Shown here: piece after piece, positions 10,521 to 22,484 of the stretch
Layout: the number at the start of each line of letters is the position of its first letter
Numbering within the stretch: the first letter of the stretch is position 1
Notes under the pieces: model-generated
Told to the model about the DNA's origin: nothing
Databases searched by the model: none
What the model saw: the letters and a program-made list of their open reading frames with translations, nothing else
Source of the DNA: Saccopteryx bilineata
Taxonomy: Eukaryota; Chordata; Mammalia; Chiroptera; Emballonuridae
Direction of reading: 5' to 3'
Assembly: GCF_036850765.1 (NCBI RefSeq)
Contig: NC_089492.1
Span: 101,637,022-101,701,021, forward strand
DNA: 64,000 nucleotides
Program-made: the position numbers and the translations under genes

Positions 10521-12230
10521 GTGGCTGATTGCAGGAAGGGCATGATAAATCGCATTGGCTGTTGTTATTCTTTAACTGCAGCATGATGGAATCATTCCCA
10601 TTCGTGCTTAATCAGCCAGGCTTCACCTTATCACTGCCCAGCCTTTATGAAGAGCAGGGAGTGCTCCAATGCCTCCGGACAACACACCGCCTACTTCTCC
10701 AGCTCTTCTGCCCAAGTTCCCCATTGGAGGGGAGAGCAAGCAGGTCTCCAGTTGAGTATGGGCCAAAGTGGCCCTCAGCCCTCATGAAATTTCTGTTAAG
10801 TGTCAGCCTTAATTTAAACATTCTTGCAAATTTTGTGTTTTACTCCATACAATGTTCCAATATATTGAATCTGATCAACGTGTTGGGCTGGAATCTCTGA
10901 GCAGCATTGAGGTTCTGAGAAGATAAGCATTCATCTTGAGCACATCTCCCTGCTGGAGAGCCTCAAACCCACACCAGGTCTGCTGACAGACAGCGTGTCA
11001 GCAGGCCGGGGGAGGGAGGCTCCCGGAGAGACTATCAGGGATGGCTGACTGCAGAGGCCCTCCGCAAGGCCTGGGCGGGCCTAGTAGGATTTGGAGACAT
11101 GATCAGAGAGGAGAAGGTTATGAGAAAGGGTCTGGAAGTGGAGAACACAAACGAATTTCTTAAAGAACCACAAGGAAACTTTGTTCCAGAAACCAGGAAC
11201 TGGGGCTCTTTCTTAGCTGAAGGTCACTAGTCTTTGTGTCTCCTTCCAGTAGAACTGATTCCCCTGGAGCCAGATTTGCCATCCCAAGGCCATCAGTCAC
11301 CTTCAGCAGCCACACAGCCTCTTCTCACTCTCCTCCTTCACTCCCCGCACACTTTCCATCTGGATAGGAGGCCCCGAGCACGGACAAGCATGGCTGGTGC
11401 CAGGCAGGCCTCCCTCAGGGCTTACGGTTATTAAGAAATTTCTCATAGTGAGCACTTAGGCCCCAAAGCATCCAGCCTCCTCTGTCCAACTCAGCAGCCC
11501 GCCTTGGGGTTCAGCCTTCCCTCATCCCAGGCTGGGTGCCTTCTCACTGTGGGAATTGCCCTTGCTTCCCTCCCTCTTCCCTTCCTTCCTGGAAGAGTTA
11601 ACGGGGCTGAAGGACAAGGGGAGGGTGAAGCATGATGCTTGATGGGATCTGCTCCGTGAAGCATGCGCTGCCTCAGCATGCTGAGCTAACTTGCTTCTTA
11701 TCACCAGAACACTGCCATTTTACTCTTCCAGTGGTAGATGGCTTCCTCCAGGTTCAAGTGGAAACACACATCAAGAAAGTAAAGCAAGCTACAGTGATAG
11801 GGCGGGGGCTCTAACAATCCCTGCCTCCCACATGCGCATTCTCCACCACTGAGGAAGGCTGCTTTGGGACTCACTGGTACAGGATGATGCTGTTGGAAGG
11901 GGCCCCTTGGAGCTCCCTGGGTCCTTAGAGTCATTTCATATTTGTTCTGCATCTTGAAATGACAGTCTATGCCTCTGGGGCCTGGCTGCAGGAGAGACGA
12001 GGCCAGGACATGTTTTTCTGTATTCCAAAGCTGGTAGCTGTGTCCTTGTTGATGGGATCTCTCTCTTTGCTTGTTGAGCATGTCATAGGTCTCAGTGAAT
12101 ACTTGCTGAAAGGTTTATTGGTTTCCGGCCAACATGTTTAGACGCCTAACTCTCTTCCACACAGAAACCAGCATGGGACATCAGAACAGGAAGACTCTTT
12201 AACTTGGGATGACATAGGTTGTTGTAGGAG
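10521..12230. other. Unassigned sequence, no gene seen
   Basis: No repeat or gene recognised. Open frames of 120 to 126 codons (10529-10900 plus, 11701-12081 minus) show no family features. Confidence 0.35.
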
Positions 12231-12234
12231 CCTA

Positions 12235-12415
12235 CAGTGGTATTATGGACTTGGCAGTAAAATGAAACATGGAGAACAGTCCCAGGCTTTAATCCAGACA
12301 TGATTCAAACAGAGCTCCTCACCTGTAAAGCAGAGATAATGCTGCCTAAATAATAGGTATGCTGTGAGACAATTTAGCAAGCATTAACACTTAGCAGAGG
12401 GTTTAGTACATCATT
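12235..12415 (+). mobile_element. MIR SINE
   Basis: Diverged MIR core: CTGTAAAGCAGAGATAATGC, TAAATAATAGGTATGCTGTG, then AGCATTAACACTTAGCAGAG. Confidence 0.6.
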
Positions 12416-13466
12416 AATCCCAATCGTAATCATTTACTTTTTCTCTTTGGTGGGTCATCAAATTCAAGCTGATAAAGTGGCTCCTTTGGGACCAAATACA
12501 GGTTCTACAGTGGGAAGTCAGCTTATGAACTTCACTCTTCCAAGATGTGGCCCTGATGGAAAATAGAGCTCACAGAGGACTTGGGAGATACCATGAAAGC
12601 TGGGCCCAGATGCTCAGCCCATGCCCAGTCTCCAAGCCACGCAGCAGGCTCTTGTCATCTGAGCCCCACCCTGCCAGGTGTCCCAGCAGCCAGGAGGTTC
12701 TCGGCTGGACAGAACTCAGGTGCTGACCTTGTGGAGGCCTTCCTTGGACTCTGACTCTCTTTGTCCCCCTTTGGCATGCTAATAGCACAAGCACAGCGCC
12801 TGAGCTTAAAGTTAACAGGAGAGAAAGAGTGGCTTCAAAAGTCTCCTTAGGGCTTTGGGGAGGGACTTGGAGATGCTTGAAGGGGATACAAAAAGGAGAG
12901 CCCTGGAAGCACTGTCCCTTGTCAGTGAGGGGCGTCGTGGCGGCTAGCACCCAGGGAGCATCGCGCCCTCTCCTCTGGCCTTATCAATAGCTAGGGGCTC
13001 TCTGACCCTGGGCAGCAAGACTCAGCTCTTCTGATCCTTTCTTCACCCTGGTCGAGGCTAAGATGCTGCCTCTGACATAGGAGGCAGCACTTCAGGCACT
13101 TGTCGCTGAGTCTGGGATCCTCCATCCACGCGGATGGGAAAGACCTGACCACGCTCTGATGGGCATTATGCTCCAAAACAGAACTGGATAGAATTCGTTT
13201 GGTATTTGTTTAGCTTTGAGAACCCCACTGAACATCAAGAACAAGTCAAAAGACAAATGAAGTTTCAACTAAACTGGGTTTTTTTGTTTGTTGTTTTGTT
13301 TACCACTGCAACCAAAGGGCAAGAAGGACAGAATTCTATAGACACAAACTTCTTTTTTAGTGAGGATACCCGTATTTAAATATCACCCTTTTCCCCAGGA
13401 AGCTAGTAAATCAACAGAATGTGTCCCAGAGCCAGGCGGAGAAAAGTAATGATGTAAAAAGTCTAT
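12416..13466. other. Unassigned sequence, no gene seen
   Basis: Apparently single-copy sequence. The 126-codon minus-strand frame at 12570-12950 has no recognisable domain. Confidence 0.35.
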
Positions 13467-13657
13467 CAGGGGTCCCCAAACTTTTTACACAGGGGTCCAG
13501 GTCACTGTCCCTCAGACCGTTGGAGGGCTGCCACATACAGTGCTCCTCTCACTGACCACAAATGAAAGAGGTGCCCCTTCTGGAAGTGCGGCGGGGGCCA
13601 GATAAATGGCCTCAGGGGGCCGCATGCAGCCCAAGGGCCCTAGTTTGGGGATGCCTG
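13467..13657 (+). mobile_element. Short non-autonomous hAT MITE
   Basis: It begins CAGGGGTCCCCAAACT and ends with the near-complement AGTTTGGGGATGCCTG. At 191 bp it matches both ends of the longer hAT at 48590-49348 but lacks that element's middle, so it is an internally deleted member of the same family. The flanks GTCTAT and GTCTAAGT look like an 8-bp duplication with loss of two bases on the left. Confidence 0.85.
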
Positions 13658-13774
13658 GTCTAAGTGATCTGTCTGGACCACACAGCACAGGCGAGCTGAG
13701 CCAGAGAAGGAGAAGCTGCCATGAAAGTTAATTTTCTGAATCTTTAGTCAAGACTCCTCTCTGGCAGTGGTATG

Positions 13775-14091
13775 TATTTTTTTAATTTAAAACAGAAGTA
13801 GACATATAGCTACAGAGAACAAACAAATCATTGCCAGAGGGGAAGGCGGTGAGGGAATAAAAGGTGAAGGGGAATAAGAGGTACAAACTCCAGTCATAAA
13901 GCATACAAGCCGTGAGGTTGTAGTGCACAGCACTCGACTCTGTTGACTGCAGTCAGTAATATCGTAATAACTTTGTATGACGACAGGTAGTTGTTAGACA
14001 TTGTGGGGATCACATCATAAGGTATATAAAAGTTGAATCACTATGTTGTATACTTGAAATTAATATAATAATGTATGCCAACTACACTTTG

Positions 14092-14092
<1 letters not shown>
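13775..14092 (+). mobile_element. LINE-1 3'UTR fragment
   Basis: It contains L1 3'-end text such as ATTGCCAGAGGGGAAGGCGG, TTGTAGTGCACAGCACTCGA and GTATACTTGAAATTAATATA. No coding portion remains. It ends at a TA array that replaces the usual A tail. Confidence 0.65.
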
Positions 14093-14138
<46 letters not shown>

Positions 14139-14139
14139 T
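14093..14139. repeat. (TA)n microsatellite
   Basis: About 23 uninterrupted AT dinucleotides directly follow the L1 3'UTR fragment, so it probably grew from the L1 tail. Confidence 0.95.
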
Positions 14140-14899
14140 GGAATTTCAGTCCAAGACAAGGCTGTACCAGTCCGGAGGAGAAGCTCTCACATGTCAACTA
14201 AAAGGCTACCTGCTGTAAAATTCTCCCTGGTTGGCCCCTAAGTTCCTTGCTCCTGGCTTCCACTGCCACCGTGGTGCCCCCTCTGGCCACAGGATTCCCA
14301 CCACACGTTCTCTCTGCGCCTGCGTCCAGACTGCTGGGAAGGCCAAGCACGTGCCCCGCTGTGCCTGCTGGCTGCTGCACAGCCCATTTCTGTCTTCAGT
14401 TCTCAGTGTGGCTCAACGCCCTGTTATCCATTCCTGCTCGACTTTCTGTTCCACTTCCTGCCTGCCTCCCATTTCCACGTCACCCCGCTCTTGCCAGCAT
14501 CTCCATCCCACCCTCCTGTCAGCCTAAGATCTCAGCAGTTCCTTGCCCAAGAGGCTGACAGTGCTCCCATCCCTGCCCTTGCCTTTATCTTGGCAGCCTC
14601 GGGCCCATCACCCCGTCCGTCTTCCTGCTGCTCTCCACGGTCAAGTCCTCCACCCCTTTCTGCCTCTCCCATGGCCAAGCCATGCTCCACCAGAGAAGCC
14701 ATTCTCTGGGACCCTTTCAGTCTCTTCCTCCCCATCGTTTCCTCATTAGCTTGTGTTCAACAGCCTGTCACCCAAGAAAACTCCTTTCACTCATCCCTGC
14801 GAAACTCCCTTAAATCCCTTCTTGCTGCCTCTTCTTTTCACTTCCCACTCAGCCTCCCTTTCCTGGGGCTGTCCTCTCTGAGACAGCCAGTGTCTTCCT
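14140..14899. other. Pyrimidine-rich sequence, possibly old L2
   Basis: C/T-rich text with many CTGCC and CCTCC words, similar in texture to the coding part of L2. Overlapping open frames (up to 138 codons) in several phases are expected from such composition and are not credible genes. Confidence 0.35.
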
Positions 14900-15301
14900 G
14901 CTGCTGAGCCCACCTACTCCCCTTCTCGAGCCTCCTTGAAGCATCACAAATGTGTTCTGGCTCTTCTCGAAACTCACCTCCCTTTTCTACTGGCTCATCT
15001 CCTACTTCCCCTGCCGTTTCCTTCTTTCTGTCGCATTGACACTTCTTCACGTGGATGCTCCTCAGAATTCTGCCCTTCATCCATTTTGGTCCACTTCTCC
15101 CTCCTGGAGATTATCTTATTAAAGCCACCACCAGGAACTCCAACGCCACATATCCAATTGGAACTGGATTTTTTTCTCTATCCCACCCCAAACCACTTCT
15201 CTCTTAGAGTTCCCTGTCTCTAGCAAGGCCATGAGCATCTTCTCAGGCACCCCAAACATAGCAAACAATTTGTTGGTGCTTCCCTCCCACCACGTCCAAC
15301 T

Positions 15302-15469
15302 GGTTGCCCCTAGCCTCTGCAGGGTCCCCAGCACCCATCCCTCGGTTGCCCCTAGCCTCTGCAGGGTCCCCAGCACCCATCCCTCGGTTGCCCCTAGCCT
15401 CTGCAGGGTCCCCAGCACCCATCCCTCGGTTGCCCCTAGCCTCTGCAGGGTCCCCAGCACCCATCCCTC
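15302..15469. repeat. 42-bp minisatellite, four copies
   Basis: The unit starts GGTTGCCCCTAGCCTCTGC and ends CACCCATCCCTC. Copies occupy 15302-15343, 15344-15385, 15386-15427 and 15428-15469 and read as identical. Since 42 is a multiple of three, each frame repeats a 14-residue block without stops on both strands, which accounts for the overlapping open frames here. Confidence 0.95.
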
Positions 15470-15788
15470 TCTCTGGGAACACTGCCTGTGCCTTGCCAGC
15501 CCTCCTCCTCTCTGCCCTGGGCTGCTGCAATAGCCTCTGGTCTGCCTGCCTCCACTGTCCTCCCTCCTTAGCCTTTCCCCCCTTTAATGGCTTAAGGGTC
15601 TATTACAAATACACAGATAGGGTCACATCACCACTTCCACACTTCCTCACCCCCATCCTTCATCACCTTTAAGGGGTGGCTGTGATTTGCAAAATAAAGC
15701 ATGGCTTCTGTAGCCTGCTGATTATGTCTCTCAGTATGGCCCTATCTCAAATTCAGTTCTATTTGCCATTAGCCGTCACACCCCCACC

Positions 15789-15789
15789 A

Positions 15790-15820
<31 letters not shown>

Positions 15821-15866
15821 CACACACGCGCACACACACACACACACGCACACACACACACACACC
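15789..15866. repeat. (CA)n microsatellite with CG interruptions
   Basis: A CA array of nearly 80 bp with scattered CGCA and CGCG interruptions. Confidence 0.95.
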
Positions 15867-16255
15867 CTACACAGGCTCTTGCCTCTTCTTCATTTGGGAC
15901 CAATACTCATTCTCTAGATAAACTTTTGCTCTCCTGCCTCCCTGTCATGCTGGTTCCTTTCATGCTCCTGCTGGTTCCTCACCGCGGAGCATCCTGCTCC
16001 CCTTTTAAATCCTACTCATCTTTTAAGGCTCATCTCCTCCATGAAGCCTTCCCTTAGTCCTCCTGGCACAGAGGAAACAGTGAGCTTCTTCCTGTGAAGT
16101 CATGCAGCCTTTTGTTTATATCTCTATTAAAGCACATACTCCTTCTTTGAGAGGGCAGACACCATGTCCTTGTTATGCCTGTACCCTGACAGACGATAGC
16201 ACCATGGCTTGCACACACTGAGAACTCATTTGCTGAATGTATATGAGTGAATGAA

Positions 16256-17683
16256 TGACTAACGGTTCCCACTGCTGGATGGGAGTAAGGAGGACCATCA
16301 CTTTTCGTGGTAGATGACAGTGCTCTCACAATATTTATATTTTAGTCTTACCGGGATTCCGGCTCAGCCTCGTCCATGGCTCATGTGAGTAGTGTCACTT
16401 CTTCACTCTTCCCATTCCTTCTTCTGGGACATGGGCCCTTTACCCTGGATAAGAGGAAGTCTCTGCCTGTTCCATAAATCTGCTAGCAGTTGTTCATCAA
16501 GGAACCTTCTACTGCATCAGAGGGCCACTGTGAAGGTGTCTGCTAGCTATGACTCTAGTCGCCCACCACTTCCTTGCCTATCTCCTTCTAGAGTTCTGTT
16601 CCACCTCTTGCTATTCAGATATAGTACTAGTTAACCAGGGCGTTTTCTTTTGCCCTGTCACGGTGGGCTTCACCTCGCCCAAGTGTAGACTGAAGTTCCT
16701 ATGTCTCCTTTCCAAGGACTCTGGCTCTTATCAAATGAAAGTTCCTGTCCCCTATTAAAGGTAAGTCAGACCTTAGGAAACGGGAGTTCTGAGATGTTAA
16801 GATCTTTGGTCATTCTCCTAAAAACCTGCAACCAACCATCTCCTCTATCTTCCTCTGCAGTAAATTCAGGGAGCCGGGACCATACAGAAGCCCCTCCCCT
16901 AAACACTGTGCTAGCACACAGCAAGAGAAAGTTGTGCTGGGGGAGGGCAGCCTGCCATTCTGGCCTGCCCTGACAGGTGAGTCCGCATTCATGCAGACAG
17001 CCCCTGGCCTCTCTCCCCCCGCCTGGAGTGGAAATGCTGAGTCGTGCACCCTATGGGCAGCCACTGAGCCGGAGACCCCACTGCTTTCCATTGCCCTGTG
17101 TCCCCGGCAGCTTGTGGGCCTCGTACATCCTCCTTGGCCTTGGAGGATGTGTGCGCAGCCACTGGCTTGGGAGGCCATCCCTCTAGTGGTCAGAGGAAAC
17201 ACAGACCTCCCAGGAGAGGGACAGGGCCTGAGGACGAGGGCCCACCTCCTGTACCTGCTGCAGGCCTGAGCTGCAGGCGCCCCTCCCCAGGCCGCAGGCA
17301 GAAGTGGAGGCCTCCGATGCCACAACCTGCCGTCCAGATTTCCAATTGTGGAGCGTAAGGCTGGATGGTGGCCGTCTCCGCCATGGCTTGAAGTGGTTTG
17401 TGCAGACCTAGTCCAGATATGTAATAGCCGTTCCCTATTTTCTATGAGAAGATTTATTCAAAAATAAATTTAGCTAAGGGGGAAAAGTTAAAAAAAAAAA
17501 AAAAGGAAAACAGAGGGACAGATTTTCTTGTTGACTGGCTGCCAGGGATTGAAACGTTGAGGCAGCCAGTCCCTTTGGAAGAGCAGCTGCAACATTTCAC
17601 GGTGTAAAGTCAGCGAATTTCCATCAGCCCGCCTGCCAGAGACCACAAAATGGTTTCAAACAACGGCTTGCTTCATGATATTT
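16256..17683. other. Unassigned sequence, no gene seen
   Basis: GC rises at about 16980-17380, with open frames up to 171 codons on the minus strand (16810-17325). They overlap frames on the other strand and show no recognisable domain. An A run is at about 17491-17504. I see no repeat family. Confidence 0.35.
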
Positions 17684-17755
17684 GTGTGCATGTGTGTGTG
17701 TGTGTGTGTGCGCGCGCGCGCACGTGTGCATGTGTGTGTGTGTGTGTGTGTGTGT
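17684..17755. repeat. (GT)n tract with alternating CG core
   Basis: Alternating purine-pyrimidine run: GTGTGCATGTG, GT repeats, a central CGCGCGCGCGCACGTG block, then GT repeats again. Such tracts can adopt Z-DNA. Confidence 0.9.
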
Positions 17756-18357
17756 TTGAGAAAAAGGCTGGGGGCGTGGGGGCATGGGCAAAGAGGGAGC
17801 CCAAAGTGTCCTCCTGGCCAGCCGAGTGGGCAGGGGTGCAGCGAGCAGATTAATGAAAACGTTTCGCTGGCATGAGGGGTCTGATTGCCCCACTGCAAAA
17901 TTGTTTGCAGATTCGAAAACAGCATGTTTCATTTCAAACTCATTCTCTTGCCATACATTAGCACTTGTCAATGTAACCATTAAGCACAGGCAGTGCAGAA
18001 ATTTAATTACAAAACCATTTATTTTATTGAAAGAAAAATAAACCCAAGCTACCTCAAATGCATTAGGTAGGTTCAAAACATGTTCAGCTGATAACACCCA
18101 AGGGTAGGGAGGCGGCTGCAGGAATAAATGCGTCTTTCATGTGCGGTGGGGACTCGATATTAGAAACAGCTGCCTATAGGTCGCTCCTTATTTAAGTTCA
18201 ATTATGAATTTAAAAACAACTGATTTAATGAAGGGACTTTTTATATCTGAAGTTCCTCAGCTGCTGTATTCATTCTTCTCTTTCAGTCCTGCCTCCCTTT
18301 TTCAGCATGTTGAATTAAAAATGTTAATTGGGCAAAGAGAACTTTTTATTGAATGAA
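17756..18357. other. Single-copy-looking, possible conserved non-coding element
   Basis: From about 17850 to 18350 the sequence is AT-rich, free of recognised repeats, and has blocks like those in conserved enhancers (TTAATGAAAACG, AAATTTAATTACAAAACC, GTTGAATTAAAAATGTTAAT). The TAATTA-type words are homeodomain-like. This is composition only, and conservation was not tested. Confidence 0.3.
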
Positions 18358-20439
18358 CCCCCCCCCCCACCTCAGGCTTGTCTTTTGTTCTCCTAATGGG
18401 GGAGGAACCACAAGGTCTGTGGTATTAAAGGAAGTCACAGAAATGTGCTAAACACATCAAAAAGTCTGCAATCTGTGTCTTATTTATGCCTTCTTCCCCT
18501 GTCCCCCATGTGCGCCTTCTATACGGCTGGAAAGCCGGCAGCGGGAGGCTCTCTGGTGAAATACTGATGTCATGCTGGAGACGGCCTATCCTTAGCACTA
18601 ATGAGCTGCCAATAATGCGTCTGTTTTACTATTCTGGTGGAAAAGGAAAAAAAGAGTTATAACCTTAGCGGTTTGGACTGATTTGTCAATTTAAAGTGCT
18701 TTTTCTTTTTCTTTTCTTTCTTTTTTTTTTTCTGTCTGACATATCTACCCACAATTTCTTACAGACATCTTATGCCGTCCACTCAGAGGAGGAATCTGAA
18801 AGGGGAAGATCATATTTTAAAAATTTCCCTAGTGAGACTGTGAATCTCTAAAATTTCCAGGAGGCATCATTTGTCTGGTGCAGTGAGGGAGCAAGGGGCA
18901 GACAGGCCCGGAGGGAGCTCTCCTGCTGAAAATTCCCCTTTAGCCCTTGTAACGAAGCGTATGCACAGTAGCAGACCCTTGTGACACTGACACAGCGATG
19001 ACTGTGCCTGGGCCATTTTCCTTCCCGGAGATGAGACTATGAAGGATGGACGTCTTGGCCTGTACAAGGGCCTCTAGAAGGCCGTTGCCTCCTGCAGGGA
19101 CAGCTGCCGATGCACTTTGGGGGCTCACACATCACTGTCTAAATTGCTCAGAGACTTGCCAGGAGGAACTCCGGAGGAGCCATGCTCTCCAGGTCATTTG
19201 TAAATTGTGCCCGTCCCCAGCCTAGAGGACACCCCTGTCTCTGACCCAGATGCCCTGCCCTGTTCCTGACACACGCTCTCCAGGCCGAAGACACAGGAAG
19301 CCTTAGGCGGGAAAAACATTCTGAAATAGAGAAACTCACCACTCACTACTGTCTTTACCAGTCGATTTTAGATAATCACTTGATGGGGGAGGAGGAACAA
19401 AGGCAAGAGCAGACAGGATAAGGAAGTTGGAGGTGGGAGTGGGGGTTTGCGTCCTATTTTACTATTCTTAACCAAGGAAGCCCTTTAAACCAAGGAGGCC
19501 GCAGAGTAGAGTGGGCCTTCATCCTGTTATCACCAGTGCGCCCCGCAGAGAAAATAGCAGAACACTACAAACAATCTCTGAGGGGGTCAAGTAGCTGATG
19601 CCCCCTCTGACCCAGCCAAAGCGAGATGCTTTTACTCTGCGACTATGTGTCAGAAAGAACAGGGGGGCAAGAGTGGGTGGATGGGAAGGGAGGACTGGAT
19701 TGTCTAATGCACTGTCCCTGAAAGAATTGCCACTTGGGATTCGTGCTGTAGACTTTCCACACACTGCCTCTCATTCGGTGAAATCACAGCCAGCACCACG
19801 TGCTTCTCCGCAGCCCTCCCTGGCCCGTGCTGGGGTGGATGGAGGCGCTCCGCGGGCTTCCCACTCCGTTCAGTGTGTAGTTTCTAATCACACAATGCTC
19901 TGGCCTGGAGCTCAGGCAGGAGAGTTCCAAGAATGTATCCCAGTTTTAGAAATAGCAATTAACAAAAATAATAGAGTAACTCAGATTATTCAGGAATGAT
20001 TTCTTTTCTCTTCTTCTTGCTGTCTTCGGAAATAAGAAGTAAACACCTAGGAAACAGAATAAACTTCCTCTCCAATTGGGTTGGTAAAGCAGATGAAGCA
20101 AGCATGCTCTTCAAAATCACCCTGTGACTTAGATGTAAGACTTGGGGAAAGTGTAGTGAGCTTACATCCATCCACCTTCTGGGGAGGGTGGGGAGCCCAG
20201 CCCTGAAGCTTGCATACCAGAGTGGGCCAGAGAGCAGGAAGGCTGGGGACATACCCAAAGCATCATTTTTACAGGCCAGGCTTTTCTGTCTCCCTGAGGA
20301 GATACAGAACCCACAGCCAAATCAGGAGGGGCTGCCCCTTCCCAATAGGGCTTTTCCCTTCTCTGATCCTTCACCCTCGCTCATCTCCTTTTCTGTAGCC
20401 CAGAGTTGATAACATGACCTTTAGCATTGACTCATAGCC
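18358..20439. other. Unassigned sequence, no gene seen
   Basis: A C run at about 18358-18369, then AT-rich single-copy-looking DNA to about 18700, a pyrimidine tract at 18700-18735 and mixed sequence after. Frames up to 133 codons have no recognised domain. Confidence 0.35.
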
Positions 20440-20960
20440 ATTTATCCATACATATGCTTTGAGTACCTAACACATGCTGGGCGCTATAGTAGCTGCTGGG
20501 GATTTCATGAAGAACAAGTGGGCCATGATCCTTGCCATTGTGGTTTATATCCAGTGGGAGAGTAGATGTGAATTGGGTAAACAAGTAAGTTAAAAGGCTA
20601 CACATTGTTTCTAATGCTTTAAATGGGATAATCTGGGCATTGTGACAGGTTTGAATAGGGAAGATACTTGAGGACGGGAAGGTTTAAGGAGCTGAGAGCT
20701 ACACTAGAACTAAAAGCTATGAAGGAAACAGCCACACGAAGAGCTGGGAGGACAGTGGCAATAGTGACAGGGTAGCAGGCAGCACAGAGCCCTGACGCCC
20801 ACGAGAGCTTGGCCTGACGAGGACCAGCCAGCAGGCCACTGGGACAGAGTGTGATGAGTGAAGGAAGTGAGGTAGGGCATGAGGCCATGGGAAGTAGTGT
20901 GGACTCAGAACACTGTAAGTACAGTGGGAAGCCATTGAATGGTTTTAAGCAATGATCAGC
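20440..20960 (-). mobile_element. L2 LINE fragment
   Basis: Reversed L2 3' text: TTGAGTACCTAACACATGCTGG, then GGCCATGATCCTTGCC, then GTGGGAGAGTAGATGTGAAT and AAACAAGTAAGTTAAAAGGC. The boundary toward 20960 is unclear. Confidence 0.55.
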
Positions 20961-21599
20961 ACATTCTAATTTATGTTTTTAAAAGATGACTGCCTGCCAG
21001 TGTGACAAATGGACTTGAAGCGAGCAACTATAATAATGGCTCACTGGGAGCCATAGGGTCATAAGTGGGAGAAGACGGTGGCTGGAATGGAATGATGGCC
21101 ATGGGTGTTCACCTCTTCTTGTTTGATGTAGGTTGATTTGGCTTCCTGACCAGCCTGAGAGCTCCGTGAAGGCGAGAGTTTGCTTCAGTCTTTCTAGGAT
21201 AAAGGAGGGTCCTTCCTGCCCATCAACTCTCTGAAGGTCTTTCCTGACTTCCTGGGGGAGTGGAAGTCACATGTCCCTCTGTGCTCTCATGGTACTTTGT
21301 TCACACCTGGAGTTAGCACCTCTCATACTGCATTGTAAACTCTGGGCTTGGTGTCTTATCTCCTGACTAGATTCCTAACTCCTAGCTAATTTATGACTCA
21401 TCACAAAATCTCAAGCTTTTTTTTTTTTTAAAGAATTTGTCAAAACTGAGAACAGGTTTTGAACCACATTGTATATGTAATCATGGTATTACATAGTTAA
21501 TATTAATAAATATTAGCATTGTGGACTTTTATTGTACTTTAAAATCTGGGCTGAGGTCTCTAGTTTAGGTAGTAAACAGGTCTGGTTAGGTAGCCAGTC
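20961..21599. other. Unassigned sequence, no gene seen
   Basis: Mixed composition with a T run at about 21420. No family recognised. Confidence 0.35.
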
Positions 21600-22387
21600 T
21601 CCTAATGAATGAGAGAGTGAATGACCAGGTAATTAGATCAAAATAAATGATCCAATCTAAAGACAAGAAAGAAAAAGGATTTAAAAAACTGAATAAGATT
21701 CAGAGACATGTGGGACAATATCCAAAGGTTCAGTATGCAGTTAATTGAAGTACCAGTAGGAGAAAAGAAAGATAACGGGGCAAAAAACATGTACTTGAGA
21801 AAAAAACTGGCCTAATAAATCCTCAAATTTGTTGAAGACATAAAGTACAGATCTAAAGCACAGGGAATGCCAAACAAGATAATTATGAATAAAATCACAT
21901 TAAGATATATATAATTAAATGACAGAAAACTGAAGATAAAGAGAAAATCTTACAAGTAGGCAAAGAAAATGACAAATTACATATTAGGGAACAATGATTC
22001 ACATGACTATGGACTTTTGGTGGCAGTGGTGGTGGGAGTGGTAAATGGATTTACACTGTTTCAAGGTTTCTACATTTTTTGTAAAGAAGTACAATGTTAA
22101 CTCTGAGTATGCTGTGAAAATCTAAGGAATATTTTGTAATCCCTAGATCAACTGTTAAAGAAATAATGCAAAGTGGTATAGCTAAAAATCTAAAATTAAG
22201 TTAAAATAAAATTATAAAATATATTCAGTCAATTCAACAGAAGGCAAGAAGGGAGAAACAGAAGAATTAAGAACAGAGTGAACAACAAAAAAGAATTAAT
22301 AAAATTATAGAATAAGATACAATCGCATCAATAATTACATTACATGTTAATGAACTAAATACCTCACTTTAAAGGGAGAGTTTACCA

Positions 22388-22388
<1 letters not shown>

Positions 22389-22436
<48 letters not shown>
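22389..22436. repeat. (TA)n microsatellite
   Basis: About 23 AT dinucleotides lie inside the old L1, near the junction of the spacer and ORF2. Confidence 0.95.
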
Positions 22437-22437
<1 letters not shown>

Positions 22438-22484
22438 TTTTTTTAAAAGCAAGACCCAACTATGTGCTGACTGTAAGAGATGAA

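Larger units (their letters stand above)
14900..16255 (+). mobile_element. L2 LINE, 3' part with internal minisatellite and CA array
   Basis: Landmarks of L2 appear in order: CTTGAAGCATCACAAATGTG, CATATCCAATTGGAACTGG, GGGCTGCTGCAATAGCCTCTGG near 15520, CTCATCTCCTCCATGAAGCC near 16030, and GAATGTATATGAGTGAATG at the end. The reverse-transcriptase frame is destroyed. The 42-bp repeat (15302-15469) and CA array (15789-15866) grew inside it. Confidence 0.6.

Noticed and set aside
15119..15672. Repetitive proteins on both strands
   Set aside because: They are translations of the 42-bp minisatellite, open because the unit is a multiple of three.
16810..17325. 171-codon minus-strand frame
   Set aside because: High local GC lowers stop-codon density on both strands; several overlapping frames are open and none has recognisable features.
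17650..18097. Histidine/threonine-rich frames
   Set aside because: They are translations of the GT/CA microsatellite.
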